From Candidatus Latescibacterota bacterium (GTDB lineage: Bacteria > Latescibacterota > UBA2968 > UBA8231): a stretch of 64,000 nucleotides of DNA. Positions 51,296-58,861 of this stretch are shown piece after piece; within the stretch, counting starts at the first letter, position 1; each line of letters starts with the position of its first letter. Where the stretch lies: NCBI GenBank assembly GCA_022827835.1, contig JAJEIO010000051.1:1-64000 (forward strand), read 5' to 3'. Below the pieces are notes generated by a model that was not told the DNA's origin, did not search any database, and saw nothing but the letters and a program-made list of their open reading frames with translations. The translations under genes and the position numbers were made by a program.

Positions 51296-52674
51296 ACCCC
51301 AGTTGGTGCCTCCTAGTCCCGTTTCTCGCCCTCGGTGCCTGTAGCTTGCTCCACGACAACCTCCCCAACGATCCCCCGACCGTACACTTGGCGCGGATGA
51401 CCTGCCAGTCGCCGGGCACAGCTTCCCTAGACACCCTGATCAATAGCGCGGATGCTGTCTGCCGGGTCCAGCGCGGCGGCGAGGTTCGCTTTGAGATCCG
51501 CGCAGCCGACGAGGACGACGATCCTGTGTTCTACGAGTGGCGAGCTCCAGCCGGAGGCAGCTTCCGCGATGCGCTGGCCCAAGAAACCAACTCTTGGTTC
51601 GCCCCTCAAACCATCGTCGGCTCCAGCGAGCAATTTGTCGTGCAGGTCCTCGTAATTGACCGCAACTGCGATGTCGTGCCCGATCTAGCCGATCGCCAGC
51701 GCTGCGCCGAAGACGCACGAGTGCTGATCGAAAACTTCCTCGTGGAAGTCGTGCAACGCGACCCCCTGCTGGAAGTAACCTCCGACGCGACCAGCGCGTT
51801 TAGCGCACCGCAGATAGTTATCGACGCGTTTGGCAGCGATCCTGACGGCGACCAGCTCGAATACCACTGGGAGCCGATGGCCGGGGACAGCCTTAGCATC
51901 TGGTCAGAGGAGGCCATTCGAGACGAGGAAACTGGACGGCAAATCGGCTCGCGCGCTACCGTCGTCGCCTTTTTTCCCGGCAGCCACAAACTCCGCGTTT
52001 CTGCTAGTGACGGTGCAGCGAACACAGAGCGCGAAATCGCCCTCCACGTCTCCATTGAGCCGCCTCTGCCGACTGGCGGCACAGTGCATCTAGTCCTGCC
52101 AACGGGTCAAGAATATGAGATAGACGCGTACGAGTATCCCAATGCCAGAGGAGAGCGGCCGCAGTCCGCTTCGTTTTTCCAAGCAGCACGCCTGTGCGCG
52201 GCCGAGGGCAAGCGCCTGTGTAGCCCGGACGAGTGGACCGCCGCTTGCCAAGCTGGCCAAACGCGGCGCTTTTCTTCGATCGATGATTTAGCTGCCTACG
52301 ACAGCCGCAACCATTTTGGCGTGCGCTTCTGCAATGTGCCGGGTTCGGCCTTTTCCCAATTCAGCAGCGACCCAACCGCCCAACTCGCGCCTTCTGGCTC
52401 GTTTCCCAACTGCGGCAGCGCGACCGGCGTCTTTGACTTGACCGGCAACATAGATGAGTGGCTCGCCGGTATCGACGACGCTGGCGACCTAGCGGTGTAC
52501 ATCGCAGCAAGCAGCGTATCTGAGAGCAGTGACTGCGACGGCGCAAGCCTCGTGAACACCCTATCCATCGAAGGCCAAGACCCCTATGATATAGAAGCCT
52601 TAGCGGAAGTCGTCGCCGACTCGCCCCTACAAACCTACGAGCAGCCCCTCCTTGGCTTCCGCTGCTGCCGTTGA
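51292..52674 (+). CDS. Lipoprotein with Ig-like region and FGE/SUMF1-like C-terminal domain
   Basis: 460 residues. The signal PSWCLLVPFLALGACSLLHD has lipobox LGAC. Residues about 60-255 look like Ig/PKD-type beta domains (DAFGSDPDGDQLEYHWEP, KLRVSASDGAANTEREI). The C-terminal 190 residues follow the formylglycine-generating-enzyme/SUMF1 fold: EIDAYEYPNARGERPQ, AARLCAAEGKRLCSPDEWTAACQ, GVFDLTGNIDEWLAG and a final GFRCCR. The domain is probably a structural or binding relative rather than an active oxidase; I cannot place the two catalytic cysteines with certainty. It overlaps parB by 4 bases, an odd partner for an exported protein. Confidence 0.8.
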   Translation: MNPSWCLLVPFLALGACSLLHDNLPNDPPTVHLARMTCQSPGTASLDTLINSADAVCRVQRGGEVRFEIRAADEDDDPVFYEWRAPAGGSFRDALAQETNSWFAPQTIVGSSEQFVVQVLVIDRNCDVVPDLADRQRCAEDARVLIENFLVEVVQRDPLLEVTSDATSAFSAPQIVIDAFGSDPDGDQLEYHWEPMAGDSLSIWSEEAIRDEETGRQIGSRATVVAFFPGSHKLRVSASDGAANTEREIALHVSIEPPLPTGGTVHLVLPTGQEYEIDAYEYPNARGERPQSASFFQAARLCAAEGKRLCSPDEWTAACQAGQTRRFSSIDDLAAYDSRNHFGVRFCNVPGSAFSQFSSDPTAQLAPSGSFPNCGSATGVFDLTGNIDEWLAGIDDAGDLAVYIAASSVSESSDCDGASLVNTLSIEGQDPYDIEALAEVVADSPLQTYEQPLLGFRCCR

Positions 52675-52694
52675 TCCCGCGCGTTCCTAATGCC

Positions 52695-53483
52695 ATGGAC
52701 CAAGAACAACTCCATCACCTATTAGAGCGAGTCGCCACCGGCGACCTCGCGCCAAGCGAAGCCTTAGAACGACTTAGAAACCTGCCTTTCGAAAACCTCG
52801 GGTTTGCCCACGTCGATCACCACCGCGCCCTGCGCACTGGGTTCCCTGAAGTCATTTTCGCCCAAGGCAAGACCCGCGAGCAGGTGCTGGCCATCGCCGA
52901 ACGCATAACCGAGCACGGCGCGCAGATGCTGGCCACCCGCGTCGAAGCGGCCACGGCCCAAGCACTTGTCGAGCGCTTTGACCGCGCCGAGCACGACCCT
53001 CTCGCCCGCACGGTCCTAGTACCGGGAGCCGAACAACCCGAGCCTGAGGGCCTAGTGGCCGTAGTCTCAGCCGGTACCTCGGACTTGCCCGTGGCCCGCG
53101 AAGCCGTCGTCACGGCTCGCGCCATGGGCGCACATGTCGAGGAGGTTTGCGATGTCGGCGTCGCCGGCCTGCACCGGCTCCTAGCGTACCGCGAACTCCT
53201 GCACCGAGCGCGGGCTATCGTCGTAGTCGCCGGGATGGAGGGCGCGCTCGCCAGCGTCGTCGGTGGGCTGGTGGATATTCCAGTCGTGGCCGTGCCAACT
53301 AGCGTGGGGTACGGCGCGAGTTTCCACGGCCTCGCCGCCCTCTTGGCCATGCTCAACTCCTGTGCGGCCGGCGTGGTTGTCGTCAATATCGACAACGGCT
53401 TTGGCGCAGGGTACGCAGCCGCCCAGATCAACCGCCGCCCTTCGGCTGAGCTCAGGTCGAAGCCCAGCCAGCACTCCGAATGA
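52695..53483 (+). CDS. larB: LarB, nickel-pincer cofactor biosynthesis (NaAD carboxylase/hydrolase)
   Basis: 262 residues from ATG 52695, which gives the family N-terminus MDQEQLHHLLERVATGDLAP; a TTG at 52671 is an in-frame alternative. Characteristic stretches: DLPFEDLGF-like NLPFENLGFAHVDHHRALR, GFPEVIFAQGKT, and the PurE-like core VVSAGTSDLPVAREA, VAGMEGALASVVGGLVDIPV and VPTSVGYGASFHG. In known systems LarB carboxylates nicotinic acid adenine dinucleotide and releases AMP as the first step of the cofactor used by LarA. larA is 23 kb away at 28598-29872. It overlaps mobA by 4 bases. Confidence 0.93.
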   Translation: MDQEQLHHLLERVATGDLAPSEALERLRNLPFENLGFAHVDHHRALRTGFPEVIFAQGKTREQVLAIAERITEHGAQMLATRVEAATAQALVERFDRAEHDPLARTVLVPGAEQPEPEGLVAVVSAGTSDLPVAREAVVTARAMGAHVEEVCDVGVAGLHRLLAYRELLHRARAIVVVAGMEGALASVVGGLVDIPVVAVPTSVGYGASFHGLAALLAMLNSCAAGVVVVNIDNGFGAGYAAAQINRRPSAELRSKPSQHSE

Positions 53484-54088
53484 TCCACGTCGCCGTGCTA
53501 GCCGGCGGCCAGAGCCGACGCATGGGCCGCGACAAGGCCCTCCTGCAACTAGGCGGCCAGACCCTGATTGAACGCGTCCTCGCCGCGGCACACCCCCTCG
53601 GCTATCCCTGCGTCATCATCGGCAATCCCGCCGCCTATGCCCATCTCGGGCTGCCCGTCCTTCCCGACCACCGCCCCGGACTGGGGCCGCTGGGTGGCTT
53701 ATACACCGCGCTCAGCACAACCGGCGCACCCGTGCTCCTCCTCGCCTGCGACTTGCCCTTTCTCACTCCGGACTTCCTCCGCCACCTCGTCAACCGGCGC
53801 GGGCCACATCAAGCGGTCGTGCCCCACACGACTGCAGGACTGCAACCGCTCTGCGCGCTCTACGAGCCGTCCTGCTTAGCAGCCATAGAAGCCGCCATAC
53901 AGGCCGATCAACTCGGCATGCGCAACCTACTGAGCAATCTGAATTTGGATCTGGTAAAGGAAAAGGACTGGCGGCCCTACGACGAGCGCGGCTTGCTTTT
54001 TGCCAATCTCAACGCGCCCGAAGAGTACGAGCGGGCGCAAGCCGCACTCCTAAAATCCGGCATCCACCACGCTCAACATCAACAATAG
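53480..54088 (+). CDS. mobA: Molybdenum cofactor guanylyltransferase
   Basis: 202 residues. The nucleotidyltransferase signature VAVLAGGQSRRMGRDKALLQL is at the N-terminus (read as LAGGxSxRMGxDKAL), followed by LPDHRPGLGPLGGLYTAL and LLACDLPFLTPDFL, all standard for MobA. It attaches GMP to molybdopterin to give the guanine dinucleotide cofactor. No other molybdenum gene is in the window. It overlaps larB (ATGA), so two cofactor-maturation steps are coupled. Its last 39 bases overlap the convergent ctaB gene. Confidence 0.93.
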   Translation: MIHVAVLAGGQSRRMGRDKALLQLGGQTLIERVLAAAHPLGYPCVIIGNPAAYAHLGLPVLPDHRPGLGPLGGLYTALSTTGAPVLLLACDLPFLTPDFLRHLVNRRGPHQAVVPHTTAGLQPLCALYEPSCLAAIEAAIQADQLGMRNLLSNLNLDLVKEKDWRPYDERGLLFANLNAPEEYERAQAALLKSGIHHAQHQQ

Positions 54089-54910
54089 CGGCAGATAGAG
54101 AACCGAAGCCTTGAGCAACCGCCGCGCACTGGTCACCGAACGCGAAAAGCTAAGCGCGAGACCGGAGGCCAAAAACAGCGCGCCCAACACCACTGCTCCG
54201 ACTAGATAGAACGGCCCGGTGAGCCCCATAAACGAAGGCAGCACCGAAAAGATCAGCAGCAGCACTAAGTAGCCCATCACCTGCCAGCAGGTGCTGTTCC
54301 CATCCGGCTCGACGACGGGCAACATCTTGAAACCGCCGCGCCGGTAGTCGTCGCGGAAGATCCAAGCAATGGCGTAGAAGTGAGGGTGCTGCCAAGCAAA
54401 GAGAATGAGAAACAGGACCACGGCCCCCGGGTCAATCGCGCCGGTCGCCGCCGTCCAGCCTCCTACGGGCGGCAGGGCACCTGGCACAGCCCCCAGCGAA
54501 GTGTTGAGCCAATTTTGCCGCTTCATCGGAGTGTACACCACCACGTAGAGAAACGCGGAGAGGAGCGCCAAAAACGCCGTCAACAACCCAGCGGTAAAAA
54601 GCAGGAAAAACACCCCGCTCAGAACCAGCACAAACCCCATCGACAGAGCCGTACCCGGCTTGACGCGCCCGGTTGGTAAGGGCCGATTGCGCGTGCGCTT
54701 CATCAACCCATCGACATCGCGCTCCAGATAGTGGTTGAGCACCGACGAGCCGCACGTGGTCAAGCCCGTACCGACGAGCAAGCAGCAAAAAAGTAGCGGC
54801 GCGTGAATGCCTTGTCCGCCCAAGAAAAACCCAAAGGCGGCCGTAACCAGCACCAAAAAGGCAATTCGCGGTTTAGTCAGTTCCCAGTAGTCGCGCCAAG
54901 TAGCAGTCAT
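54050..54910 (-). CDS. ctaB: Protoheme IX farnesyltransferase (heme O synthase)
   Basis: 286 residues from ATG 54910, chosen because MTATWRDYWELTKPRIAFLVLVTA is the standard N-terminus (shown in part); further open codons upstream overlap the promoter. UbiA-family motifs are present: NHYLERDVDGLMKRTRNRPLP (first Asp-rich site), YTPMKRQNWLN and AWQHPHFYAIAWIFRDDYRRGG. About nine hydrophobic segments follow. It farnesylates heme B for a heme-copper terminal oxidase. No oxidase genes are adjacent. It ends overlapping mobA and diverges from ligA; its promoter carries a palindrome. Confidence 0.94.
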   Translation of the reverse strand: MTATWRDYWELTKPRIAFLVLVTAAFGFFLGGQGIHAPLLFCCLLVGTGLTTCGSSVLNHYLERDVDGLMKRTRNRPLPTGRVKPGTALSMGFVLVLSGVFFLLFTAGLLTAFLALLSAFLYVVVYTPMKRQNWLNTSLGAVPGALPPVGGWTAATGAIDPGAVVLFLILFAWQHPHFYAIAWIFRDDYRRGGFKMLPVVEPDGNSTCWQVMGYLVLLLIFSVLPSFMGLTGPFYLVGAVVLGALFLASGLALSFSRSVTSARRLLKASVLYLPLLLMLSVVDAGF

Positions 54911-54932
54911 ATCTATCTCATTCCGCGACAAA

Positions 54933-54961
54933 AATATAAAGCCAGGTCCATAGATGGACAA
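54933..54961 (-). promoter_or_regulatory. Sigma-70-like promoter of ctaB
   Basis: On the minus strand, TTGTCC (54956-54961), a 17-base spacer and TATATT (54933-54938). It predicts a start near 54926 and a leader of about 16 bases that includes GGAATGAG before the ATG at 54910. Confidence 0.65.
54946..54959. promoter_or_regulatory. Palindrome overlapping the ctaB -35 element and spacer
   Basis: GTCCAT (54946-54951), two bases, then ATGGAC (54954-54959): a perfect 6-base inverted repeat inside the core promoter. A further GGACAG follows shortly after. The position would let a bound protein block RNA polymerase, so it is a candidate operator; no regulator is known. Confidence 0.4.
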
Positions 54962-55062
54962 TATACGGACAGATAGTGGGTTCTTTTGAGATCGCTTGAA
55001 CAGCCCAAGAAATACCAACCGGAACATTGCAAAATGACCCAACTATCCAAAGACAAGGCGAG

Positions 55063-55091
55063 TTGACGCGGTTTTGTGCTCCGCCTATCGT
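55063..55091 (+). promoter_or_regulatory. Promoter of ligA, predicting a nearly leaderless mRNA
   Basis: TTGACG (55063-55068), a 17-base spacer and TATCGT (55086-55091). Transcription would start near 55097, only about 4-5 bases before ATG 55102. No Shine-Dalgarno sequence is present in front of that ATG, which fits leaderless translation. Confidence 0.5.
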
Positions 55092-55101
55092 ACTTTGTAC
55101 C

Positions 55102-57111
55102 ATGACCCAAGACATCGCCCAACGCATCGCCGCGCTCGTGGACGAGCTAGAAGAGCACCTCTACCGCTATCACGTCCTCGACGCCCCCACCATCTCCGAC
55201 CAAGAGTTCGACCTCCTCCTCGCCGAACTGCAAGCCCTCGAAGAGGCCCACCCCGCACTCAAGCGGCCCGACTCGCCCACCCAGCGCGTCGGCGGCGCAC
55301 CCACTAGCGACTTCCCCACCGTGCGCCATGCGCGGCCCATGCTCAGCCTCGACAACAGCTACTCGCGCCAAGATGTGGAAGACTTCGACCGGCGAGTGCG
55401 CCAGAGCCTGCCCGACGAAGCAGTCGAATACGTCTTCGAGCTAAAAATCGACGGTGTGGCCCTCAGCCTCATCTACCAAGACAGCCTACTCGTGCGCGCC
55501 GTCACCCGCGGCGACGGCGTCCAAGGCGACGAAATCACCGCCAACGCCCGCACCATCCCCACCATTCCCCTCCGACTGCGGCAGCCGGGGATCAATTGCG
55601 AAATCCGCGGCGAAGTCTATATGGAAAGCAGCGACTTCGCCCAGTTCAACGCCCAGCGCGCAGCCGACGACGAGCCCCTCTTCGCCAACCCCCGCAACTC
55701 CACGGCCGGCTCACTCAAGCTGCAAGACCCCAACCTAGTAGCCAAGCGCAACCTGCGCTTTTTCGCCTATTGGATACATGCGGAAGATGGCAGCCAGACG
55801 CGCCACAGCGAGTGCCTCGAAACACTCCGCGCCTGGGGCCTCATAGTCCCTGAGCACCAGCGCTGTGCCTCGCTGGCGGACGTGTTCGATCACTACGACC
55901 GCTACGCCACCACCCGCGCCGCGCTCCCCTACGAAATCGACGGAGTGGTCATCAAAGTCGATAGCCTCAGCCAGCAAGAGCGGCTGGGCTACACTGCCAA
56001 AAGCCCGCGCTCGGCCATGGCCTACAAGTTTCCGGCCTATCAAGCCCGCACTCGGCTTCTCGATATCCATCTGCAAGTCGGACGCACGGGCGCCGTAACG
56101 CCGGTAGCCTTTTTAGAACCCGTGCGTTTGGCTGGCTCAACCATCGCCCGAGCCAGCCTGCACAACGCGGACGAAATCCGCCGCAAGGATATTCGCATCG
56201 GCGACACCGTGCTCATCGAAAAGGGCGGCGACGTGATCCCCAAAGTCGTAGAGGTAGATCCCAGCGAGCGGCCTGACGACTCCGTAGAATATGCCTTCCC
56301 CAACCAATGCCCCTCGTGCAAAAGTCCACTCACCCGCGACGCCGAAGAAGCCGTCGCACGCTGCGACAACCCCATTTGTCCCGCCCAACTCCGTCGCCGC
56401 CTCGAACACTTCGCCTCGCGCAACGCCATGGACATCGAGGGCTTGGGGCCGGCCGTGGTTGAACAATTGGTAGAGCAGGGATTGGTAAAGGACTTGAGCG
56501 ATCTTTACGAACTCGACGTAGCATCTCTTGGTGCCCTAGAGCGGATGGGCGAAAAATCGGCGCAAAACCTCCTCGACGGCCTCGCCCGCAGCAAAGAGCA
56601 ATCCTTCGACCGGGTGCTCTTCGCCCTCGGCATCCGCCACGTGGGCGCGACCGTGGCTCGCACCTTGACGCGGACATTTGGGAGTCTCGACGCTTTGTGC
56701 AAAGCCAGCATCGAAGAGCTGGAAGCCACCCACGAGATCGGCCCTACCATCGCCCGCAGCCTGTACGCCAGCCTCCCCGCGCTCCCCGCGCTCGATCGCG
56801 TGCTCTACAAGCTCAAAAATAAGGCTAAGTTACAGTTCGAAATGGAAGCGGAAGAAGCCGCGCCGCCGTCACCTTTTAGCGGCAAGACCGTAGTCATCAC
56901 CGGCACCCTGTCGGGCTACAGCCGCGACGAAGCCGCCGCGCTGATCGAGCGTTTGGGGGGCAAAACCACGTCCAGCGTCAGCAAGAAAACCGACCTGCTC
57001 ATCGCCGGCGAAAAAGCGGGGTCCAAACTGGCAAAAGCGCAGGCCCTTGACGTCGCAGTGCTCGACGAAGCGGCCTTTATCGCGCAACTAAAAGAGGCCG
57101 GGGTGGCCTAA
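55102..57111 (+). CDS. ligA: NAD+-dependent DNA ligase
   Basis: 669 residues from ATG 55102; this matches the family N-terminus (HLYRYHVLDAPTISDQEFD). The frame is open 25 codons further up to a TTG, but that would cover the promoter. The adenylated lysine is Lys115 in ELKIDGVALSL. An OB-fold part (VGRTGAVTPVAFLEPV), a four-cysteine zinc site (CPSCKSP...RCDNPICPAQ), helix-hairpin-helix units and a C-terminal BRCT domain (SPFSGKTVVITGTLSGYSR) follow. It seals nicks in replication and repair. The last 4 bases overlap the small convergent membrane-protein gene. Confidence 0.96.
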   Translation: MTQDIAQRIAALVDELEEHLYRYHVLDAPTISDQEFDLLLAELQALEEAHPALKRPDSPTQRVGGAPTSDFPTVRHARPMLSLDNSYSRQDVEDFDRRVRQSLPDEAVEYVFELKIDGVALSLIYQDSLLVRAVTRGDGVQGDEITANARTIPTIPLRLRQPGINCEIRGEVYMESSDFAQFNAQRAADDEPLFANPRNSTAGSLKLQDPNLVAKRNLRFFAYWIHAEDGSQTRHSECLETLRAWGLIVPEHQRCASLADVFDHYDRYATTRAALPYEIDGVVIKVDSLSQQERLGYTAKSPRSAMAYKFPAYQARTRLLDIHLQVGRTGAVTPVAFLEPVRLAGSTIARASLHNADEIRRKDIRIGDTVLIEKGGDVIPKVVEVDPSERPDDSVEYAFPNQCPSCKSPLTRDAEEAVARCDNPICPAQLRRRLEHFASRNAMDIEGLGPAVVEQLVEQGLVKDLSDLYELDVASLGALERMGEKSAQNLLDGLARSKEQSFDRVLFALGIRHVGATVARTLTRTFGSLDALCKASIEELEATHEIGPTIARSLYASLPALPALDRVLYKLKNKAKLQFEMEAEEAAPPSPFSGKTVVITGTLSGYSRDEAAALIERLGGKTTSSVSKKTDLLIAGEKAGSKLAKAQALDVAVLDEAAFIAQLKEAGVA

Positions 57112-57416
57112 TCTCCTGCTAGTTGCTGCTTGCCTTTCTCAAAAATCTCGTCGGCCTTTTCCAGCAATGCCTCGCCCCACGCCATAACCTCGCTGCCGAT
57201 CACTTCGATCCGTTTCCACCAGTCTGAGTCGTCGCCTTGGGTAAAGTACAGGCCGACCAGCAAAACAATCGCGCATACCACCACGACCTTGAAAATTTTG
57301 CGCAGCAAGCTGCCTAGCAATATCACCGCCACCAACAGCAACAAGATGGCGATGAGCGGATGCGCCTCCGCATAGGTGATGATCGATTCTAGAGAAAAAT
57401 CGTCCAGCATAGCCAT
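57108..57416 (-). CDS. Small single- or double-span membrane protein, unknown
   Basis: 102 residues. Two close hydrophobic stretches (HPLIAILLLLVAVILLGSLL and VVVVCAIVLLVGLYFTQG, residues about 19-62) are followed by a charged amphipathic tail (WWKRIEVIGSEVMAWGEALLEKADEIFEKGKQQ, quoted for form). I do not recognise the family. It is the last gene of the minus-strand arginine/enolase-superfamily series, 8 bases after the gene at 57425-58861, and its end overlaps ligA by 4 bases. Given the tight spacing it is probably expressed. Confidence 0.65.
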   Translation of the reverse strand: MAMLDDFSLESIITYAEAHPLIAILLLLVAVILLGSLLRKIFKVVVVCAIVLLVGLYFTQGDDSDWWKRIEVIGSEVMAWGEALLEKADEIFEKGKQQLAGD

Positions 57417-57424
57417 CTCCTAGC

Positions 57425-58861
57425 TCAGGCCAACGACGCAAATTCCCATTCCTCCAATTCCACCATCCCATCCACGGCCACCGGCATTCCCACGCCCAAA
57501 CCCGCCACTTGCAGCGACCCCACCTCGATCTTTCCTTCCCTCACATCCAAAGCCACCAACTCGTCGTCCACCTCCCGATAGAGCTTCCCGTGCGTGGCCA
57601 AGCAGGCCGCTCGCTCGTCCGCAGTCAAGTGATCCAACCCCCGCACGTAGTGGTGTCCGTTGCGCTCGACGTGCCCGATCCCCAGCGCCGCCACGTGTGC
57701 CAAATCTTGGTGCAGAGGCACCACCGGCAGATTCATCAGGTCCTCGCCCGAGAGAAAACAGCCCTCCCGCTGCCGCGCCAACGCCAGATTGGCCAGCGCC
57801 TTGACCAACCCTTTGCACGCCTTGGACGAAACGCCTTCGTATCCCAGCGCCAAGGCTTGGCGGAAGGTGTCCTGCGCATCGTCCGACTCGTCGATGAGCA
57901 AGGGACGACGCGCCGCCGCGGCGCGGATGCCCGGCTCTAGCGCTGCATCCAAAGCCAAGCTCCGCTCTAGGGGCTGCTCGACGTAGAGGATGCTCTCGTA
58001 CAAACGCGGCTGTGTGGCTGCAAGGGCCTCGATCAAACCAATGAGCGAATCCATTTCCCGGTATTGCTCGTTGCCGTCGAGCGTGACCTTGTATTCGGCG
58101 TCACGCCCGTCTAGCAACTCGGCAATCACGGCCAACCGCGCCAGGTCAGTCTCCAAATCGCCGTTCACCTTGACCTTAAAGTACGTCAGTCCTTGGCGCT
58201 CGACGCAATCGGCCAGCGACTGCGGCAACCCATCGTCCAACCGCTCCTCGGGCGCAATATCGCTTGGGACAATCGGGTCCGCCAATCCCACCGTGTGCCG
58301 CACGTGCAACTGCGCCAGCGGCGCAGCCCCGATCACTTGGCTGGGTTCCACCCCTTGCAGTTCGGGGTGAATCGCCCCCAGATCCAAGCCGAGGAGATTG
58401 GCCTTGAGCAATTCGAAGTAACTCGCGCCCACACCGCATCCCACCGCGTCGATCAGGGCGCGTTCCATCAGCGTACTGCCGTGGACAGCCGTCAACCGAT
58501 TCAGACCGTGCGCGTCGCCAGCAGATACCGTCTGCGCATAACCGTCCTGCCAGATGGCAAAGAACGACGCGGGGGACCGCGCCGCATCCAAATAAGCCGA
58601 CCGCGCCGCACGCGCCGCCCACAGCAAGTCGGCGACATTGTTTTCGTAGCTTTTGGTCGGGTCTTTGTCGAACCACTTAGGCGGGAGGATGTCGGCTGCA
58701 ACCCCCTGTACCGGAATGCCGTTTTTTAGCGCACCGTGAGCCACCACGTGGAGGATCGGCACGGAGGTCAGCACGGCCGCACCGTATTTGAAGGGCATGC
58801 GAGTATGCACATTCCGCATGTAGAACTGCACGTCCTCAAGCCTTATTTCTACGGCACTCAC
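57425..58861 (-). CDS. Long enolase-superfamily protein of unknown substrate, copy 2
   Basis: 478 residues from a GTG start that overlaps the stop of its paralogue (GTGA). The muconate-lactonizing-type active-site set is visible in order: TYFKVKVNGD (KxK), VTLDGNEQY (Asp and Asn/Glu), ILYVEQPLER (Glu), PLLIDESDD (Asp/Glu) and GVSSKACKGLV (Lys). This supports a working acid-base enzyme, for example an epimerase or a syn-eliminating enzyme. It is about 100 residues longer than usual, with extra sequence before the barrel and a GHHYVRGLDHLTADERAAC block near the end. I do not recognise a named subfamily. Confidence 0.75.
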   Translation of the reverse strand: MSAVEIRLEDVQFYMRNVHTRMPFKYGAAVLTSVPILHVVAHGALKNGIPVQGVAADILPPKWFDKDPTKSYENNVADLLWAARAARSAYLDAARSPASFFAIWQDGYAQTVSAGDAHGLNRLTAVHGSTLMERALIDAVGCGVGASYFELLKANLLGLDLGAIHPELQGVEPSQVIGAAPLAQLHVRHTVGLADPIVPSDIAPEERLDDGLPQSLADCVERQGLTYFKVKVNGDLETDLARLAVIAELLDGRDAEYKVTLDGNEQYREMDSLIGLIEALAATQPRLYESILYVEQPLERSLALDAALEPGIRAAAARRPLLIDESDDAQDTFRQALALGYEGVSSKACKGLVKALANLALARQREGCFLSGEDLMNLPVVPLHQDLAHVAALGIGHVERNGHHYVRGLDHLTADERAACLATHGKLYREVDDELVALDVREGKIEVGSLQVAGLGVGMPVAVDGMVELEEWEFASLA

